From Gemmatimonadota bacterium (lineage in GTDB: Bacteria; GCA-2686955), in the NCBI GenBank assembly GCA_002686955.1, contig NYZA01000136.1, positions 1 to 27,868 on the forward strand: a stretch of 27,868 nt of DNA, read 5' to 3'. Under the pieces are notes generated by a model. The model saw only the letters and a list, made by a program, of their open reading frames with translations, did no database searches and had not been told where the DNA came from. This document shows, piece by piece, positions 24,384 to 27,868 of the stretch (positions are counted from its first letter, which is position 1; every line of letters starts with the position of its first letter). Both the position numbers and the translations under genes were made by a program.

Positions 24384-25676
24384 TCAAAACCAGTTTTCCA
24401 TTACGCGCTGTGTCCATTTGACGACAGCCGTCAGCAGACCCTCTCCCGTCTCTGTCGCGTCGAGACGGGCGTCCCTGTGACGATTGCCATATTGAAGCAA
24501 CCCAATTCCGGTCGCGTGGGCGGGATCGAGCAAGCCTTCGGTGAGTCCTGAGACACCATGGGGTACACCCGGCCTCACCGGCACACCGAAAATGCCCTCG
24601 GCCATCTCCGCTACGCCGTGCAGCAGCGAGGCGCCACCCGTGAGCACCATTCCGCCGGAAGCGAGATCGAAATGCTCCGATCTTCGCAGCTCTCTCCTCA
24701 CCATCTTCAGGATCTCGTCCATCCGCGCTGAGATGATCTCAGCGAGAATCTGTTGTTTGATCATCCGTTCGACGCCAACTGCGTGCTCCAGTTTGCCGTT
24801 GCGCATCTGCTCCGTTACCCCCAAGCCGAGCTTCGGTACAATCACCGTCTCGTCCGGATCGACGGCATCGATCAAACAGGAGCCGGCTCGCTTTTTCAGC
24901 AGTTCCGCGTCCGCATGCGACGTTCGCAGTCCGTATGCTAGGTCACGGGTCACGTAGTCTCCGCCCACCGCCACGACACCGGAGTGTCGAACAGCTCCCT
25001 GATAGAAGAGCGAGTAGTCGGTGGTACCTCCTCCGATATCGAGCAGGATGACACCCAACTCCTGTTCATCAGCCGAGAGCACGGAATACGAGGAGGCGAT
25101 CGGTTCCAAAACCAAGTCGGCGACCTCGTAGCCGGCGCGACGCACGCATTTGAGGATGTTCGCGGCACTCGTCACGGAGCCGGTCACGATGTGGACGATC
25201 GCCTCAAGGCGAACCCCCGAAAGTCCGACCGGTTCGCGGATGCCCCCCTGGTCGTCGATGATGAACTCCTGGGGAATCGCGTGGATGATCTGTTGATCCC
25301 GTGGCAAACCGATCTGCCGAGCCGCCTGAACAACCCGATCCACGTCGTTTCGCACGATCTCGTTGTCTTCGTTGGAGACCGCGATCACACCACGCGAATT
25401 TGTGCTGCGGATGTGCTCACCGGCGATGCCCGCGTACAATCGATCAACGTGCATATCCGCCTGGGTTTCGGCTCTTTCCACGGCACGTCTGATCGAATTG
25501 ACGGTGTCCTCGAAATTGACGACCACGCCCTGCTTCAGACCCTTCGACGGAGATCGTCCGACTCCGATGACCTTGATTTGATTCTCATCTGTCGCCTCGC
25601 CGATCAGTGCGCAGATCTTGGTCGTACCGATGTCGAGGGCAACGATGATGTTCTCGCTTCGCGGCACGGTCTTCAC
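24384..25676 (-). CDS. ftsA: Cell division protein FtsA
   Basis: This 430-residue actin-like ATPase tethers FtsZ filaments to the inner membrane and recruits late division proteins. It has the phosphate-1 motif ALDIGTTKICALIG near the N-terminus, the phosphate-2 loop LLDIGGGTTDYSLF and the adenosine motif GMVLTGGASLLHG. The C-terminus VVKWTQRVMENWF forms the membrane-targeting amphipathic helix. The start is GTG 25676, overlapping the ftsQ stop as GTGA, with GAGAGGAA immediately upstream; GTG 25667, nine bases further in, has better ribosome-binding-site spacing and is possible. The length is typical of the family. Confidence 0.97.
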   Translation of the reverse strand: MKTVPRSENIIVALDIGTTKICALIGEATDENQIKVIGVGRSPSKGLKQGVVVNFEDTVNSIRRAVERAETQADMHVDRLYAGIAGEHIRSTNSRGVIAVSNEDNEIVRNDVDRVVQAARQIGLPRDQQIIHAIPQEFIIDDQGGIREPVGLSGVRLEAIVHIVTGSVTSAANILKCVRRAGYEVADLVLEPIASSYSVLSADEQELGVILLDIGGGTTDYSLFYQGAVRHSGVVAVGGDYVTRDLAYGLRTSHADAELLKKRAGSCLIDAVDPDETVIVPKLGLGVTEQMRNGKLEHAVGVERMIKQQILAEIISARMDEILKMVRRELRRSEHFDLASGGMVLTGGASLLHGVAEMAEGIFGVPVRPGVPHGVSGLTEGLLDPAHATGIGLLQYGNRHRDARLDATETGEGLLTAVVKWTQRVMENWF

Positions 25677-26569
25677 TTCCTCTCGTGACCGGAGTCCGAG
25701 GACCGGTCTATCTGGGCGCCGGGCAGAACCTCGACCACGTTTGGAAACCTCAGATCGATGATCGAAGACATCACATCGCTTTCGGAGATGTTGTCCAGCA
25801 CGACGGCCAGATGCTCAGCCTGTTTCTGGACGGGGTACCTGTTCGAGAACTCTATTCTCGTGCCCGTATCCACACCGGTCGCGACCGGGTAACCCGGATC
25901 GGAAACGTCGATTTCGCTCAACAACACTTCGAGACCCAGGCCGCGGAGAGCCCGCGCGATCGAGATCCCGGCGTGTATACCCGACGCGCCACCTTCTTCG
26001 GTTCCGGTCAGAAATACGAGGTCGTGGGGCACGCGATCCAGTCCGATCGGGAGATGAGTTCCGTCTCGGTCCACCTCTTCGAGATGGCCCGCATTCGTCA
26101 ACACCAATGCTACCGCGACTCTCTCCTCGACGCGAACATCGATCGATCGCATCAAGAGGTTTCGGGATACCTGCGCACTTCGAATCCTGGAGTGCTTTGA
26201 AATGTGCGCGGCCAAGCTGTCGACATCGACTGAAAGAATATTCGTACCCATCAGGTCGGGCAGGGAGGTCCGCACATCGCCCACCGACAGGTATTGAGTT
26301 CCGCGAACAGTGATTCCCTTCACCTTCAGCCAAGCTGCCGATCGCAACTCGGCAGAGACCGGCTCGTAGGCTGCATCCGCGACCGCGCCAAGGCTCACTC
26401 CGATCGCCACGACGAACCCGGCGACCGCCACGGAGCGCGAATTCGGCCGCCAGGCCGAAGCCCCCTTCGGCATTCGCCACCCCGCTCGTTTTCGAAACGC
26501 ACCGAACCGATTGCGATTCGAACGGCGCGGTCTCGCCATCGGCGACGTGCGGCCCCGGCGCGTCCTCAT
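25673..26569 (-). CDS. ftsQ: Cell division protein FtsQ
   Basis: This 298-residue bitopic membrane protein links the divisome to septal wall synthesis through FtsB and FtsL. ATG 26569 overlaps the murB stop (ATGA) and has GGAG 6 nt upstream. It has a long basic cytoplasmic tail (1-45), one membrane helix (about 46-64), and then the POTRA domain beginning with WLKVKGITVRGTQYL (80-94). The FtsQ domain follows with VEERVAVAL and LIDLRFPNVVEV near the end. The order murB-ftsQ-ftsA-ftsZ supports the call. No ddl lies between murB and ftsQ. Confidence 0.93.
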   Translation of the reverse strand: MRTRRGRTSPMARPRRSNRNRFGAFRKRAGWRMPKGASAWRPNSRSVAVAGFVVAIGVSLGAVADAAYEPVSAELRSAAWLKVKGITVRGTQYLSVGDVRTSLPDLMGTNILSVDVDSLAAHISKHSRIRSAQVSRNLLMRSIDVRVEERVAVALVLTNAGHLEEVDRDGTHLPIGLDRVPHDLVFLTGTEEGGASGIHAGISIARALRGLGLEVLLSEIDVSDPGYPVATGVDTGTRIEFSNRYPVQKQAEHLAVVLDNISESDVMSSIIDLRFPNVVEVLPGAQIDRSSDSGHERK

Positions 26570-27868
26570 CCGCCACTCCAAGCCGGGGGAAGCTCGCCAG
26601 GATCGAATCCCAACGGCTGGATCTCGAGCTCGAGTCCGATCTGGTGCTGGTCCCAAACCGCTTGGCGACACCGTTCGATCAGACCCGCGATTTCGCTCGC
26701 GGAACAGCCCTTCTCAGCGGTAAGGAAGTTCGCGTGTACCTCCGACACTCGTGCTCCGCCCACATTCACGCCCTTCAATCCCGAGCGATCAAGCAGCCGC
26801 CCCGCCGATTCACCGGGCGGGTTCTTGAAAACCGATCCAGCGCTGCGGACCTTGTGTGGCTGAGTTCTGTTCCTATAGTGGCGAATCTCGTAGGCACGTC
26901 TCGATGCGGCGACCGCATCGCCCTGTTCGAGAGTGAGCTCGATCTCGAGCAGAGTCAGCCCCAGCTTCGAGATTTGCGAGCTTCTGTAGGCGAAGTTCAA
27001 GTCCTTGCCTGCCACCTCGATCAATCTGCCCGTCCGATCGACCCCCCGTACGGCCACGATCAGCTCTCCGATCTCTCCGTCGCGCGTGCCCGCATTCATG
27101 ACCGCCGCACCGCCGATCGAACCCGGAATGCCCGCAAGCGTTTCCATGCCGACCCACCCACGGGCGATCGCCTGTCGCATCACTTTCGCCAAAGGCGCCG
27201 CCGCGCCGCAGAGCACACGTCCGTCGTTCTCGAATCGGATCTCGCCAAAGGCGGGCCCTGGAGAGAGTACGATCCCTCCAACACCCCGATCCGCGACTAG
27301 AAGATTCGTGCCACCTCCGATCGCGGTAACGGTGACTCCCTCGGAAATTGCACGGGCGATCGCTTCGGCGGCAGCCGCCTCCGACGAAGGAATGAAGACC
27401 ACTTCGGCCGGACCGCCGAGCCGGAAGGAGGTACATCGAGTCATTGGATGATCGACCTTCGCTTCCCCTTCGAGATCTGCGACGAGGTCGGCCGCGCTCG
27501 TGGCTCCCGATCGACCGACTGCTGGAGCCTCGATCGGTTCCGGTGGAGCTCGCCGCGTGTCGCTGGCGTGCCCGCGCAAGCGATGCAACAACGCCTCGCC
27601 GACCCTCCAGACCGATCCAGCACCCAGCGTTATCACGAGATCGCCGGAGCTCACTTGGTCCGCGAGCTCTTCGGCCAACGAGTCGAGCTCGCCCGCGACA
27701 TGCACGTCTTTGTGCCCATATGAGCGACATTTGTCGGCGAGCATCGAAGCGTCGACCCCCGAAATCGGCTGCTCCCCGGCTGGGTAGATCGGGGCGACTA
27801 CGACAGTGTTCGCGCCGTAGAAGGAGCGCCCGAACTCGTCGGCAAGCACTTCGGCTCTGCTAAAGCGA
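26566..27868 (-). CDS. murB: MurC-MurB fusion protein (5' partial)
   Basis: The frame is open to the window edge, so the start is outside. The first 105 visible residues are the MurC C-terminal domain (UDP-N-acetylmuramate-L-alanine ligase): FSRAEVLADEFGRSFYGAN, VVVAPIYPAGEQPISGVDA and LGAGSVWRVGEALLHRL. A linker of about 30 residues rich in Pro and Ala leads without a stop into a complete MurB (UDP-N-acetylenolpyruvoylglucosamine reductase). MurB starts with TSFRLGGPAEVVF, then the FAD loop IGGGTNLLVAD, GIPGSIGGAAVMNAGT, the catalytic Ser in GSVFKNP, and the catalytic Glu in VSEVHANF. Both enzymes act in the cytoplasm on UDP-MurNAc synthesis and its first amino acid addition, so fusion joins consecutive steps. 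An internal start making free MurB is possible. Confidence 0.93.
   Translation of the reverse strand, partial: RFSRAEVLADEFGRSFYGANTVVVAPIYPAGEQPISGVDASMLADKCRSYGHKDVHVAGELDSLAEELADQVSSGDLVITLGAGSVWRVGEALLHRLRGHASDTRRAPPEPIEAPAVGRSGATSAADLVADLEGEAKVDHPMTRCTSFRLGGPAEVVFIPSSEAAAAEAIARAISEGVTVTAIGGGTNLLVADRGVGGIVLSPGPAFGEIRFENDGRVLCGAAAPLAKVMRQAIARGWVGMETLAGIPGSIGGAAVMNAGTRDGEIGELIVAVRGVDRTGRLIEVAGKDLNFAYRSSQISKLGLTLLEIELTLEQGDAVAASRRAYEIRHYRNRTQPHKVRSAGSVFKNPPGESAGRLLDRSGLKGVNVGGARVSEVHANFLTAEKGCSASEIAGLIERCRQAVWDQHQIGLELEIQPLGFDPGELPPAWSGG

Overview
This is a compact, GC-rich (roughly 60% by eye), gene-dense bacterial chromosome segment with frequent GTG and TTG starts and clear AGGAGG-type ribosome binding sites. 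The taxon cannot be fixed from the window. Three things point by inference to a Gram-negative, probably uncultured lineage near the FCB superphylum (Eisenbacteria-, Krumholzibacteriota- or Latescibacterota-like): the many large secreted proteins built from lamin-tail, malectin, CotH and beta-helix modules; a glycosyltransferase/DUF4922/SpoIID gene trio that I remember mainly from Bacteroidetes; and a MurC-MurB fusion. Confidence in that placement is low.

Layout. 1-729 (+) is the end of a release-factor-2-like gene that has lost both the stop-codon reading motif and the GGQ loop. 721-2613 (-) is a secreted subtilase. It is divergent from 2878-5772 (+), a SNF2 helicase with two SWIM zinc fingers, and two perfect 14-bp palindromes lie between them. 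5801-9551 (+) is a translationally coupled trio: a two-domain GT2 glycosyltransferase, a DUF4922 GalT/HIT-like protein, and a SpoIID/LytB protein with no signal peptide. 9553-10497 (-) is a secreted protein of unknown function. 10662-12245 (+) is a secreted double lamin-tail protein.

12249-21916 is the most unusual part. A two-gene module (secreted beta-helix protein followed by a secreted malectin/CotH/lamin-tail protein of about 1030 residues) occurs twice in opposite orientation: leftward at 16540-12249 and rightward at 17139-21916. Between them, at 16572-17018, is a 5'-truncated remnant of a third lamin-tail C-terminus. It is about 70% identical by eye to the end of the rightward CotH protein. 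The locus therefore looks like a former tandem array that was later rearranged.

21947-23065 (+) is an orphan NMT1-type periplasmic binding protein. It runs tail-to-tail into 27868-22995 (-), the division and cell wall (dcw) operon in the order murC-murB fusion, ftsQ, ftsA, ftsZ, with start/stop overlaps between the first three. All four convergent gene pairs in the window either overlap or are separated by 1-3 bp, so none has room for a conventional intrinsic terminator between stop codons.

Best candidates for undescribed biology are the GT2/DUF4922/SpoIID operon, the inverted beta-helix/CotH modules and the motif-less RF2 paralogue. I see no tRNA, rRNA, CRISPR array, insertion sequence or phage gene.
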